A DNA stretch of 64,000 nt, from positions 558,001 to 622,000 of the forward strand of contig JAFIGX010000024.1 of NCBI GenBank assembly GCA_017849455.1, in the 5' to 3' direction. This document shows positions 44,622-53,406 of this stretch, in pieces; the stretch's first letter is position 1; the number at the start of each line of letters is the position of its first letter. The notes below the pieces were generated by a model. That model had not been told where the DNA came from. It ran no database searches and saw only the letters and a list, made by a program, of their open reading frames with translations. This DNA is from Pseudobacter sp. GTDB lineage: Bacteria > Bacteroidota > Bacteroidia > Chitinophagales > Chitinophagaceae. Position numbers and translations under genes: made by a program.

Positions 44622-45356
44622 ATGGATTTACTCCGTATAGACCATCAAAGCGCCATTCCGCTCCATGCACAGGTGGAAGACCTGCTGCGCAGGCTGATCG
44701 AAAAACCCGAATACCAGAATGGCAAGCTCCTGCCGAATGAGATCAATATGGCCAAGAAGCTGGGCGTTTCCCGGAGCACCATCCGCCAGGCCACCAATAA
44801 ACTGGTCTATGAACAATTGCTGGTGCGTAAAAAAGGAGTAGGCACTTCAGTAGCCCGTAAGAATATTTCCACCAAGCTCGATAAATGGGACAGCTTCACC
44901 CATGAAATGGATGAGAAGGGGATGACCTTCCGCAATTACAGCATCAAAGTATCGAACGTGGTGCCCGAAAAGGATATCCAGCAGCTATTCCGCATCGGGC
45001 CCGATGCCACGGTGCTGAAAATGGAGCGGGTAAAGGGTTTGGACGGAGAGCCCATCGTCTATTTCGTTTCCTGGTTCCATCCCCGCACCGGCCTTACCAC
45101 CGACGATGATTTCAACAAACCTTTGTATGAAACGCTCGAACGCGACCACCATGTAGTAGCCTCCGTTTCGAAAGAGGGGATCAGCGCTATCCTGGCCGAT
45201 AAGAAACTGGGGAAACTGCTGTCCATCGACCCCGGTGAACCTATCCTGTTCCGCAAACGTGTGGTCTGTGATGCGGGCGACCGTCCTATCGAATATAACC
45301 TCGGCTATTACAGGGCCGACCGGTTTACTTATACCATCGATATCGCCAGGAAGTGA
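44622..45356 (+). CDS. GntR/HutC family regulator with UTRA domain
   Basis: 244 residues. The N-terminal 75 are a winged helix of the GntR type (LLPNEINMAKKLGVSRSTIR is the recognition region). Residues 95-240 form a UTRA ligand domain (VLKMERVKGLDGEPIVYFVS; ILFRKRVVCDAGDRPIEYN) that binds small molecules, often sugar phosphates. It stands at the head of the mannose-glycan locus, and the same operator core occurs before its gene and before susC, so it probably represses both. The effector may be a mannose phosphate, by context. Confidence 0.92.
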   Translation: MDLLRIDHQSAIPLHAQVEDLLRRLIEKPEYQNGKLLPNEINMAKKLGVSRSTIRQATNKLVYEQLLVRKKGVGTSVARKNISTKLDKWDSFTHEMDEKGMTFRNYSIKVSNVVPEKDIQQLFRIGPDATVLKMERVKGLDGEPIVYFVSWFHPRTGLTTDDDFNKPLYETLERDHHVVASVSKEGISAILADKKLGKLLSIDPGEPILFRKRVVCDAGDRPIEYNLGYYRADRFTYTIDIARK

Positions 45357-45392
45357 TCCCGGCAAACATTATCCTTACCAGTAAAAAAATTT

Positions 45393-45425
45393 GAATGTAT
45401 ATATGTACGAACATTCGAACATTTA
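45393..45425. promoter_or_regulatory. GntR operator region before susC
   Basis: The core ATGTACGAACAT at 45403-45414 is identical to that before gntR. It lies within a longer symmetry GAATGT...ACATTC (45393-45416) and is followed by another half-site CGAACATT, so more than one dimer could bind. It is 63 nt upstream of the susC ATG. Confidence 0.7.
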
Positions 45426-45477
45426 AAACCCTAAATTGCCGTATCGAATCCGGCCACCACACCATAAATATTAACGG

Positions 45478-48400
45478 ATGAAAAAGATTGCTAACGAAAC
45501 GCTTGCTGCCCTGCTGACTGTCTGCCTGCTCTTTCTACTGTCAACCCAGGGATCTGCCCAGGTAACCAATCCTGCCAAAAAAATTTCCGGGAAAGTAAGT
45601 TCCCCCGACGGCAAACCCATCGCCGGCGCTACCGTATCTGTGAAAGGATCTTCTGATGGCGTAGCTACCAACAACGCGGGCCAGTTCAGTATCGTCCTTC
45701 CTGCCGGAAAGGATACGCTGCTGGTCTCGCATGTTGGATATGTATCACAGGAGATCGTGCCCGGCAATCGCACCGGGCTCGATATCCAGCTCCAACCCGT
45801 CAACGACGAGCTTTCCCAGGTTGTGGTGATCGCGTACGGCACCACCAAAAAAAGTGATCTCACCGGCTCAGTCGTCTCCGTGAAATCCGATGAGCTGAAA
45901 GCTGTTCCGGCCACCTCCTTCGACCAGGCCCTGCAGGGCCGCGCAGCGGGTGTGCAGGTAACACAGATATCCGGGAAGCCCGGCGCAGAAACGTCTATCC
46001 GTATCCGTGGCACCAGTTCCATCAATGCCGGTAACGAACCACTCTACGTGATCGACGGTATGCTCGTGAGCAGTGATGGCGCCGACCTCTCCGGCGGCGT
46101 TACCCGCGGCCCCAGGCTCGGAGCGCTCGCTTCCATCAATCCGGCCGACATCGAATCTATCGAAATACTCAAGGATGCCTCCGCCACCGCCATGTACGGT
46201 TCGAGAGGCACCAACGGCGTTGTGCTGATCACCACCAAGCGCGGCCGCAGCGGCAAAGGCGTGATCGATTTCGACGTGTACCACGGCTATCAGCAGGTGG
46301 CCAATAAGCTGAAACTGCTGGATGCTTCTCAGTTCGCTACTTTGGTGAATGATGCCAAACTCAATGCCGGACTGACCCCCGTTTACGTGAATCCAAAAAA
46401 TCTCGGCAAGGGGACCGACTGGCAGGATGAATTGTTCCGCGTAGCGCCCATGTCGAGCTACAATCTCTCCACCTCCGGTGGCGATGACAAGACCAAATAC
46501 GCGCTCTCCGGCTCCTTCTTCACGCAGGATGGGATCATCATCAATTCCGATTTCCAGCGTTATGCCTTTCGCGCCAATCTCGACCGCAATATCACCGACC
46601 ACCTCACGGTAGGTACCAATCTTTCTTATTCCCGCATCAACAGCAAAGGCGTGCTCACCAATACCGGCACCATCGTTCCCGGTGTGGTCACCAGCGCCAT
46701 GCTCTTCAATCCCGTTCTGAAAGTATACGACCCGAACCGTAATGGAGGCTATACCTTCGAGAACGACAGGGGCAAGATACTGGGTAACCCCATTGCAGAA
46801 GCCAAAGAATATATTTCCGAAACAAGATTGTCCCGTATTCTCGGTAATGTATATGCGAAATACACCATTAATAAACATTGGGAACTGCGCACCAGCTTCG
46901 GCATCGATGGATTCAATACCAATGAAGGCAGCTTCGGCCCCAATTTCCTCAAACGCACAGAGGCCAGTAAGGGAGAGGCTTCCATCGCCAAGTCGGAAGG
47001 GCTCACCTGGCTCAATGAAAATACCGTTACCTATAATAATACATTCGGCAGCAGGCATCGTGTGAATGCAGTGGCAGGTTACACCATGCAGCAATTCAAT
47101 AACGACAAGTTGAATGTTTACGCATTCGATTTCCCCGATAACCGTACCGGCTATCACAATATCGGAGCTGCCCTCAAGCCACAAAAACCGTATAACAGTG
47201 AATCCAGTTGGAGCATGATCTCCTACCTGGGAAGAGTGAATTATACTTTCAATAATAAATACCTGTTCACTGTAACAGGCCGTATCGACGGCTCCTCCAA
47301 ATTCGGCGCCAATAATAAATATGCTTTCTTCCCGTCGGCCGCCTTTGCGTGGAGGGTGTCGGATGAAGATTTCATGCGATCAATTTCCGCCATCAATGAG
47401 CTCAAATTCAGGACCAGCTATGGTGTGATCGGTAACCAGGCCATCCCTCCATACCTGTCGCTCGCCCTGATAGGGCCCTTCGGTGAAGGCGTGTTCAACA
47501 GCGCCAATGGCAGCGAAGTGTATACTGGCCAGGAACCGCTGTCGTACGTGAACCCCAACCTGAAATGGGAAACCACCCGCCAGCTCGATATCGGGTTCGA
47601 CCTCGGGCTTTTCGCCAACCGGATCACCGTTACTGCCGATTACTACAAGAAGAAAACATTCGATCTGTTGTTGTCGACACCCATCCCGGCCACTTCCGGC
47701 TTCGGCACCACGGTGCTGAACGTAGGCAATATCGAGAACTATGGTATCGATCTCGATATCCGCACTGTCAATACAAAAGGTGTGCTGAGCTGGAACAGCG
47801 CCATCAATTTCTCCCTCAACCGCAATAAGGTCACCAACCTCAATACACCGTACGATATTCCCATGGCAGGCGGCACCATCCTGCGGCCCGGAGAGGCAGT
47901 AGGCACATTCTATGGGTATGTCTTCGACGGAATTTTTCAGTCGGATGCTGAAGCAGCTTCCAGTCCGGTGATGATAGGGCAGGAGCCAGGTTCCGCTTCC
48001 CAGGCCAGGGCCGGCGATCGAAAATACCGCGATATCAATGGCGATAAAAAGATCACGGAGGCCGACAGGGTCATTCTCGGTACCGCACAACCGAAATTTA
48101 CCTGGGGCTTTTCCAATACGCTTACCTATAAAAGTTTCGATCTCAGCTTTTTCTTCCAGGGGTCGCAGGGCAATAAACTCGCCAATCTCAACAACTTCGA
48201 CCTGCTGAACCTCACCGGCGAGAACAATGTACTGGCCGATGCAGGGCTCAACCGCTGGACACCCACCAACCCCAGCAATAAATACCCGCGTGCACTTGCA
48301 GCCGGTAGCAAAGACGTAGGCATTTTCTCCTCTGCTATCGTGGAAGATGCCTCTTACCTGCGATTGAAGAATGTGACCCTGAGCTATAATTTCAGCAACG

Positions 48401-48594
48401 ACCTGCTGAAGAAGATCAAAGTGCGCAGGCTGCGGGTATATGCCAGCGCCACCAATCTCTTCACCATCACCAATTATTCCGGGTATGATCCGGAAGCCAA
48501 TACCTACGGACAGAATACTACCCTCATCGGTATCGACCAGGGTGGCTATCCGCAATCGAAAGTATATCTCATCGGTGTAAACCTCGGTTTCTAA
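45478..48594 (+). CDS. susC: SusC/RagA-type TonB-linked outer-membrane transporter
   Basis: 1038 residues: signal peptide (about 1-28), carboxypeptidase-like beta domain (KISGKVSSPDGKPIAGATVS, about 36-115), the TonB-box region with VVVIAYGTTKKSDLTGSV, a plug domain (IRIRGTSSINAGNEPLYVID; DIESIEILKDASATAMYGSR) and a 22-strand barrel ending in VYLIGVNLGF. With SusD it forms a pedal-bin importer for oligosaccharides. It is the first structural gene of the locus, 121 nt after the regulator, with its own operator. Confidence 0.95.
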   Translation: MKKIANETLAALLTVCLLFLLSTQGSAQVTNPAKKISGKVSSPDGKPIAGATVSVKGSSDGVATNNAGQFSIVLPAGKDTLLVSHVGYVSQEIVPGNRTGLDIQLQPVNDELSQVVVIAYGTTKKSDLTGSVVSVKSDELKAVPATSFDQALQGRAAGVQVTQISGKPGAETSIRIRGTSSINAGNEPLYVIDGMLVSSDGADLSGGVTRGPRLGALASINPADIESIEILKDASATAMYGSRGTNGVVLITTKRGRSGKGVIDFDVYHGYQQVANKLKLLDASQFATLVNDAKLNAGLTPVYVNPKNLGKGTDWQDELFRVAPMSSYNLSTSGGDDKTKYALSGSFFTQDGIIINSDFQRYAFRANLDRNITDHLTVGTNLSYSRINSKGVLTNTGTIVPGVVTSAMLFNPVLKVYDPNRNGGYTFENDRGKILGNPIAEAKEYISETRLSRILGNVYAKYTINKHWELRTSFGIDGFNTNEGSFGPNFLKRTEASKGEASIAKSEGLTWLNENTVTYNNTFGSRHRVNAVAGYTMQQFNNDKLNVYAFDFPDNRTGYHNIGAALKPQKPYNSESSWSMISYLGRVNYTFNNKYLFTVTGRIDGSSKFGANNKYAFFPSAAFAWRVSDEDFMRSISAINELKFRTSYGVIGNQAIPPYLSLALIGPFGEGVFNSANGSEVYTGQEPLSYVNPNLKWETTRQLDIGFDLGLFANRITVTADYYKKKTFDLLLSTPIPATSGFGTTVLNVGNIENYGIDLDIRTVNTKGVLSWNSAINFSLNRNKVTNLNTPYDIPMAGGTILRPGEAVGTFYGYVFDGIFQSDAEAASSPVMIGQEPGSASQARAGDRKYRDINGDKKITEADRVILGTAQPKFTWGFSNTLTYKSFDLSFFFQGSQGNKLANLNNFDLLNLTGENNVLADAGLNRWTPTNPSNKYPRALAAGSKDVGIFSSAIVEDASYLRLKNVTLSYNFSNDLLKKIKVRRLRVYASATNLFTITNYSGYDPEANTYGQNTTLIGIDQGGYPQSKVYLIGVNLGF

Positions 48595-48613
48595 AAACGA
48601 TAAAAGCTGTCAA

Positions 48614-50092
48614 ATGAAAACGTATAAATTATTTACAGTCGCCCTACTCACGATCGCCTTGCTGGGCTCTGCTTCCTGCTCAAAATTCCTGGAAGAGAAG
48701 CCCAGGAATGTGGTGTCGGTCACCAATTATTATAAAACGGAGCAGGATGCCATCTCTGCCGTGAATTCCATTTACGCTTACCTGAACTCGATCAGCACCG
48801 GTTCAACGGCCGGTGTTTATCATAGTTCTTTCTGGGTAACACAAGGGCTTGCTTCCGATGAGATGGAAAACAAACAACTGGCTGCTCCGGCGCTCGACCA
48901 GTTGAGCACCTTTACCTACGGCCCGCAGAACAGCACCCTGCAGGAGATATGGGTGATGCATTACAAGACCATCACCATTGCCAATATCGCTATCGAGCGT
49001 ATTCCGCAGATCAGTATGAATGCCACCCTGCGCAGTCGCCTGATCGGTGAAGCGAAGTTCCTGCGTGCCCTGATGTACTTCAATATGGTGCGCATGTTCG
49101 GCAAGATACCACTGGTGCTGAAAGAAAAAGAACCACTGACACCGGAAGTGGCCACTGTCGACGCTATCTATGCACAGGTACACCAGGACCTGGCCGATGC
49201 AGTGCCGGTACTGCCCGTGAACTATGATGCCGGTAATGGCCGGGGCCGCGCTACACAAGGGGCTGCTATTGCCCTTCAGGCAAAAGTTTATTTAACCCAA
49301 AAGAACTGGGCCAAAGCTGCCGAGAAAGCCAAAGCAGTGATCGATTCGAAGACCTATGATCTCTGGGAGGATTTCGCCAGCGTGTTCAAGCTCTCCAGCC
49401 GCGGAGGTAAGGAAGCAGTTTTCTCCGTTGGTTTCGGCGATGCAGGCGGCGCCATTATTTTCTGGGAAGTCGGTCAGTTCCTCGTCCGTTTGCTGCCGCC
49501 GCAGTTGAGCGAAGAAGGTGTGCAGAATGCGCAGGGCTGGCAGGTGCCCACACAGCAATTGTACGATCAATACGATATAGATGATCGCCGCAGGGCCGTG
49601 ACCTTCATCACCGAGATCCATAAACAGAATGGATCGGTGGAGACTATCCGCCCCTATATTCAAAAATACTGGGACCGTGCAGCAGAGCCCAAAGGGAACG
49701 GATCGGCCAATGATTTTCCGGTGATCCGCTACGCCGATGTGCTCCTCATGTATGCGGAGGCTGAGAATGAGCTCGACCAGCCCCTCGAAGCGCATAAGTA
49801 TATCAACCTGGTGAGAAAGCGTGCCCGCTTCGATGGCACTACCTATCGCAACACGGTGCCGGATTATGCAGGATTGAGCAAAACCGATTTCAGGGCCGCC
49901 GTACTCAAAGAAAGAAGACTGGAATTTGTGGCCGAAGGCCACCGTTGGTTCGATCTGGCCCGCACCAGTACCCTTTTAACACTGGTGCCTCAGGCCAAGC
50001 CGGGCGTAACCCCGGCTGCCCGCAATTACCTGTTCCCGGTACCGCAGTACGAACGCGATCTCAACCCCAACCTGACACAGAATGATTACTGA
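48614..50092 (+). CDS. susD: SusD/RagB-type glycan-binding lipoprotein
   Basis: 492 residues with a lipoprotein signal (LGSASC, Cys22) and typical SusD segments: KFLEEKPRNVVSVTNYYKTE, LRALMYFNMVRMFGKIPLV in the TPR-like part and RYADVLLMYAEAENEL, then KERRLEFVAEGHRWFDLART near the end. It forms the lid over the partner SusC and captures the glycan at the surface. It starts 19 nt after susC. An inverted repeat starts 2 nt after its stop. Confidence 0.95.
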   Translation: MKTYKLFTVALLTIALLGSASCSKFLEEKPRNVVSVTNYYKTEQDAISAVNSIYAYLNSISTGSTAGVYHSSFWVTQGLASDEMENKQLAAPALDQLSTFTYGPQNSTLQEIWVMHYKTITIANIAIERIPQISMNATLRSRLIGEAKFLRALMYFNMVRMFGKIPLVLKEKEPLTPEVATVDAIYAQVHQDLADAVPVLPVNYDAGNGRGRATQGAAIALQAKVYLTQKNWAKAAEKAKAVIDSKTYDLWEDFASVFKLSSRGGKEAVFSVGFGDAGGAIIFWEVGQFLVRLLPPQLSEEGVQNAQGWQVPTQQLYDQYDIDDRRRAVTFITEIHKQNGSVETIRPYIQKYWDRAAEPKGNGSANDFPVIRYADVLLMYAEAENELDQPLEAHKYINLVRKRARFDGTTYRNTVPDYAGLSKTDFRAAVLKERRLEFVAEGHRWFDLARTSTLLTLVPQAKPGVTPAARNYLFPVPQYERDLNPNLTQNDY

Positions 50093-50094
50093 TA

Positions 50095-50206
50095 GTTGAT
50101 AAGTTGAAAGGTTGAAAGGTTGACAAGAGGTACCCTGTTTGTTGATCTACCCTGTAAAACGATATTACAATCCCTTGTCAACTTTTCAACTTGTTAACCT
50201 GTCAAC
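50095..50206. repeat. Inverted repeat between susD and the isomerase-like gene
   Basis: Arms 50095-50127 and 50174-50206 match at 27 of 33 positions; five of the six differences are transitions and four would pair as G-U in the operon mRNA. The left arm is made of repeated GTTGAAAG words with a single C. It starts 2 nt after the susD stop. It lies in the mannose operon, where it could reduce expression of downstream genes or stabilise the susCD part of the message. Confidence 0.85.
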
Positions 50207-50237
50207 CTTATTACTCAATATTAAAAACACAAACTAC

Positions 50238-52016
50238 TTGGAAAGTTCAAATTTCGACAAATACCCGGAGATCAGGATCGATGGGTATGAGGGATGGAAT
50301 GGCTGGACGAACATCGCTGCCGCCATACAGCAAAAAGCGAACAGTTTACAAAAGAAAAGGACTGTAATCGCCATCGAACATTATCATGGTGTGTTCATGC
50401 CGGAGATAGCCGCTCACCTGCAGGAAAACCTAAGTGAAGCACATTTCTTCGATGCAACCTATGCTTTGAAGCCGGAACAGGCCATTGATGATATGGTGTA
50501 CCCCTATGTAACAGATGACCCTGTATTCGGTTATATAACACCGTTATTTTTGAAAGACTTTTTCAATGAGGAAAAGATAGCCGGTATGCAGCGCGACCTG
50601 GCACAGCAAAAGAATGGGCTGATCATTGTAATGGGCACCGGGGCCTCACTGATCGCCCCCGATGCCGACCTGCTGATCTATGCCGATATGCCGCGCTGGG
50701 AGATCCAGCTACGCTTTCGCCGGAATGAGGCCGGTAACCTCGGTATCAACAATACAGGAGATGCTTTCTCCTATAAATATAAACGCGCCTTCTTCGTTGA
50801 CTGGCGTGTGTGCGACCGCCATAAAGTAACCCTGATGGAGAAATGGGATTTCGTGCTCGATACCACGCTCGCCGGCAACCCCAGGATGATCGAAGGGTTT
50901 GTTCTGCTCAATGCCTTCCGTGAAGTGGTGAAACGTCCGTTCCGCGTAATGCCTTTCTTCGATCCCGGCCCCTGGGGCGGGCAATGGCTCAAGGAAGTGA
51001 TGGACCTCGATCCCAATGAAAAGAATATTGCCTGGGGATTCGATTGTGTACCGGAAGAGAACAGCCTGCTGTTCCGCTTCGATAATGTGGTGTTCGAAAC
51101 GCCCTCCATCAACCTGGTATTTTATCAGCCGCAGGCCCTGCTCGGTAAAAAAGTGTATGAAGCCTTCGGCGCAGAGTTCCCGATCCGCTTCGATTTTCTC
51201 GATACCATGGAAGGAGGCAACCTCAGCCTGCAGGTGCATCCGCTCAAAGAATATATCCGGGAAAAATTCGGTATGGCCTATACCCAGGATGAAAGTTATT
51301 ATTTCCTGCAGGCAAAGGACAATGCCTTCGTTTACCTCGGACTGAAAGAGAATATCATCCCTGAAAAAATGATGAACGCCCTGGAAGATGCACAGGAGAA
51401 TGGCAACCATTTCGAGGCCGACGAATTTGTAGAGAAATGGCTTATCCGTAAACATGATCATGTGCTGATCCCTTCCGGCACCGTTCATTGCTCGGGCGCC
51501 AACAGCGTAGTACTGGAGATCAGCGCCACACCGTATATTTTTACTTTCAAATTATGGGATTGGGGAAGAATGGGTCTCGACGGAAAGCCGCGCCCCATTT
51601 CACTGGAGCATGGGAAAAATGTGATCCAGTGGGACCGCACCACTGAATGGACCAAAGAGCATATCCTCAATAAAGTGGAGCCCATTGCACAGGGTGATGG
51701 CTGGAAAGAAGAACGCACCGGCCTCGATGATCTCTCCTTCATCGAAACCCGCAGGCATTGGTTCACCGGTACTGTAACACATGATACGGCCGGGCGCTTC
51801 AATGTGCTCAACCTCATCGAAGGAAGGGAAGCCATTGTGGAAAGCCCCGATAACTCATTCGAGCCTTTCGTGGTGCACTATGCCGAAACTTTTATTATGC
51901 CCGCCGATGCAGGCCGTTACACCATCCGGCCATTCGGTGAGAGTGAAGGCAGACAATGCGCTACTATCAAGGCTTATGTACGGACAGATAATTTAATTGA
52001 TTATCGTATAAACTAA
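50238..52016 (+). CDS. Class I mannose-6-phosphate-isomerase-like protein with N-terminal kinase-like domain
   Basis: About 592 residues. The C-terminal part (about 290-590) has cupin segments of class I phosphomannose isomerases: LSLQVHP (Gln and His metal ligands), DESYYFL (Glu) and PSGTVHCSG (His), followed by FKLWDWGRMGLDGKPR. The first 230 residues recall P-loop sugar or nucleoside kinases (LIIVMGTGASLIAPDADLLI, WEIQLRFRRNE), but no GxxxxGK[ST] is present where IAIEHYHGVF stands, so ATP use is doubtful. The start is taken as the TTG at 50238, after the inverted repeat; a TTG at 50139 would translate the repeat. Expected role: M6P to fructose-6-phosphate. Confidence 0.78.
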   Translation: MESSNFDKYPEIRIDGYEGWNGWTNIAAAIQQKANSLQKKRTVIAIEHYHGVFMPEIAAHLQENLSEAHFFDATYALKPEQAIDDMVYPYVTDDPVFGYITPLFLKDFFNEEKIAGMQRDLAQQKNGLIIVMGTGASLIAPDADLLIYADMPRWEIQLRFRRNEAGNLGINNTGDAFSYKYKRAFFVDWRVCDRHKVTLMEKWDFVLDTTLAGNPRMIEGFVLLNAFREVVKRPFRVMPFFDPGPWGGQWLKEVMDLDPNEKNIAWGFDCVPEENSLLFRFDNVVFETPSINLVFYQPQALLGKKVYEAFGAEFPIRFDFLDTMEGGNLSLQVHPLKEYIREKFGMAYTQDESYYFLQAKDNAFVYLGLKENIIPEKMMNALEDAQENGNHFEADEFVEKWLIRKHDHVLIPSGTVHCSGANSVVLEISATPYIFTFKLWDWGRMGLDGKPRPISLEHGKNVIQWDRTTEWTKEHILNKVEPIAQGDGWKEERTGLDDLSFIETRRHWFTGTVTHDTAGRFNVLNLIEGREAIVESPDNSFEPFVVHYAETFIMPADAGRYTIRPFGESEGRQCATIKAYVRTDNLIDYRIN

Positions 52017-52021
52017 CGATT

Positions 52022-53386
52022 ATGCACATATCCGGATTGAAGTACGTTTACAAATGCACTTATGTGGCGGCGGTGGGAGGGCTGTTGTTCGGATACGACA
52101 CAGCCGTGGTAGCCGGCGCCATCGGGTTCATCCAATCGAAATACGCGCTCTCACCTGCCATGATGGGGTGGGTGGCTTCCTGTGCCCTGATCGGCTGCGT
52201 GATAGGGGCGATGTTCGCCGGCAGCCTGAGTGACAGGATCGGTCGAAAGAAAGTGCTGATGATCTCGGCCTTTGCTTTTGCGATCTCTTCCCTGGGCATC
52301 ATGCTGCCATTGAGCCTCGATTATTTCATCGTGTTCAGGCTCATCGGCGGCATAGGCATCGGTATCGCTTCCATGCTATCGCCCCTCTACATTTCGGAGA
52401 TAGCCCCTGCCGGCATCCGCGGCCGGTTGATCTCCATTTACCAGATGGGTATCGTGATCGGCATCCTGCTCATCTATTTCGTGAATGCCGGCATCGCCGG
52501 CTTGCATGATGAAAGCTGGAACGTGGAATCGGGCTGGCGATGGATGTTCGGTTCAGGCATCATTCCATCCATCCTCTTTATTTTCCTGTTGTTGCCGGTG
52601 CCCGAAAGTCCACGGTGGCTGGCCCAGCAGAACAGGCTGCAGGAAGCGGAAGAAGTGCTGTCCAAAGTGAATGGCCCGGAAAACGCAAAGCAGGAGCTGA
52701 ATGCCATCACGGAAGGGATGCATGAAGAATCGGGCAGCTTTTCGCAATTGCTGAAACCCGGACTGCGGCTCGTGCTGGTGATCGGGATCATTCTCGCCAT
52801 CCTCTCGCAGGTAACCGGGATCAATGCTATCATGTATTATGCGCCGGAGATATTCAAGTCGGGTGGTGATGGTTCTTCCTCGGCAATGTTGCAGACTGTG
52901 CTCGTGGGAGTGATCAATATGCTCTTCACCATCGTGGCGATCAAATACGTGGATAAATGGGGAAGGAAAACATTATTGCTCATCGGGTCGGCAGGGATGA
53001 CGGTCTGCCTGGGACTGGTAGGTGCTGCCTTCCATTTTAAAATGTCGCAGGGCCCGATGGTATTGATCGCTATCCTGGCCTATATCGCTTTCTTCGCCAT
53101 TTCACTCGGTCCGCTCACATTCGTGGTAGTGGCCGAGATATTTCCTACACGGGTGCGCGGCAGGGCCATGTCTGTGGCCATCTTCTTTCTCTGGGCAGCC
53201 GTGTTTGCCGTATCGCAGACCTTTCCCATGTTGCAATCTTCGGTAGGCGAAGCCAGCACTTTCTGGATCTATATGCTGATGTCGGTGATCGCTTTTGTGT
53301 TTGTTTGGCGGCTGGTGCCTGAAACAAAAGAGAAAACACTGGAAGACATCGAAAAATTCTGGAAACTAAAAGGTATCCAATCATAA
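52022..53386 (+). CDS. Sugar-porter MFS transporter
   Basis: 454 residues with 12 membrane helices. Family marks are GGLLFGYDTAVVAGA in TM1, DRIGRKK after TM2, PESPRWLAQQ in the central loop, INAIMYYAPEIF in TM7, DKWGRKTLLL after TM8 and PETKEKTLEDIE at the C-terminus. Such symporters (XylE, GlcP type) carry hexoses or pentoses with H+ or Na+; mannose is likely here from the neighbours. It starts 5 nt after the isomerase-like gene. Confidence 0.92.
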   Translation: MHISGLKYVYKCTYVAAVGGLLFGYDTAVVAGAIGFIQSKYALSPAMMGWVASCALIGCVIGAMFAGSLSDRIGRKKVLMISAFAFAISSLGIMLPLSLDYFIVFRLIGGIGIGIASMLSPLYISEIAPAGIRGRLISIYQMGIVIGILLIYFVNAGIAGLHDESWNVESGWRWMFGSGIIPSILFIFLLLPVPESPRWLAQQNRLQEAEEVLSKVNGPENAKQELNAITEGMHEESGSFSQLLKPGLRLVLVIGIILAILSQVTGINAIMYYAPEIFKSGGDGSSSAMLQTVLVGVINMLFTIVAIKYVDKWGRKTLLLIGSAGMTVCLGLVGAAFHFKMSQGPMVLIAILAYIAFFAISLGPLTFVVVAEIFPTRVRGRAMSVAIFFLWAAVFAVSQTFPMLQSSVGEASTFWIYMLMSVIAFVFVWRLVPETKEKTLEDIEKFWKLKGIQS

Positions 53387-53406
53387 CATCTCAAAAAATA
53401 ACGATT

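Noticed and set aside
45868..48555. Leftward frames of 438 and 391 codons
   Set aside because: Antisense to susC, which shows full domain structure; they carry no recognisable features.
50139..50237. N-terminal extension of the isomerase-like protein
   Set aside because: Would translate the right arm of the hairpin (STFQLVNLSTL); the homologous part begins later, at the TTG at 50238.
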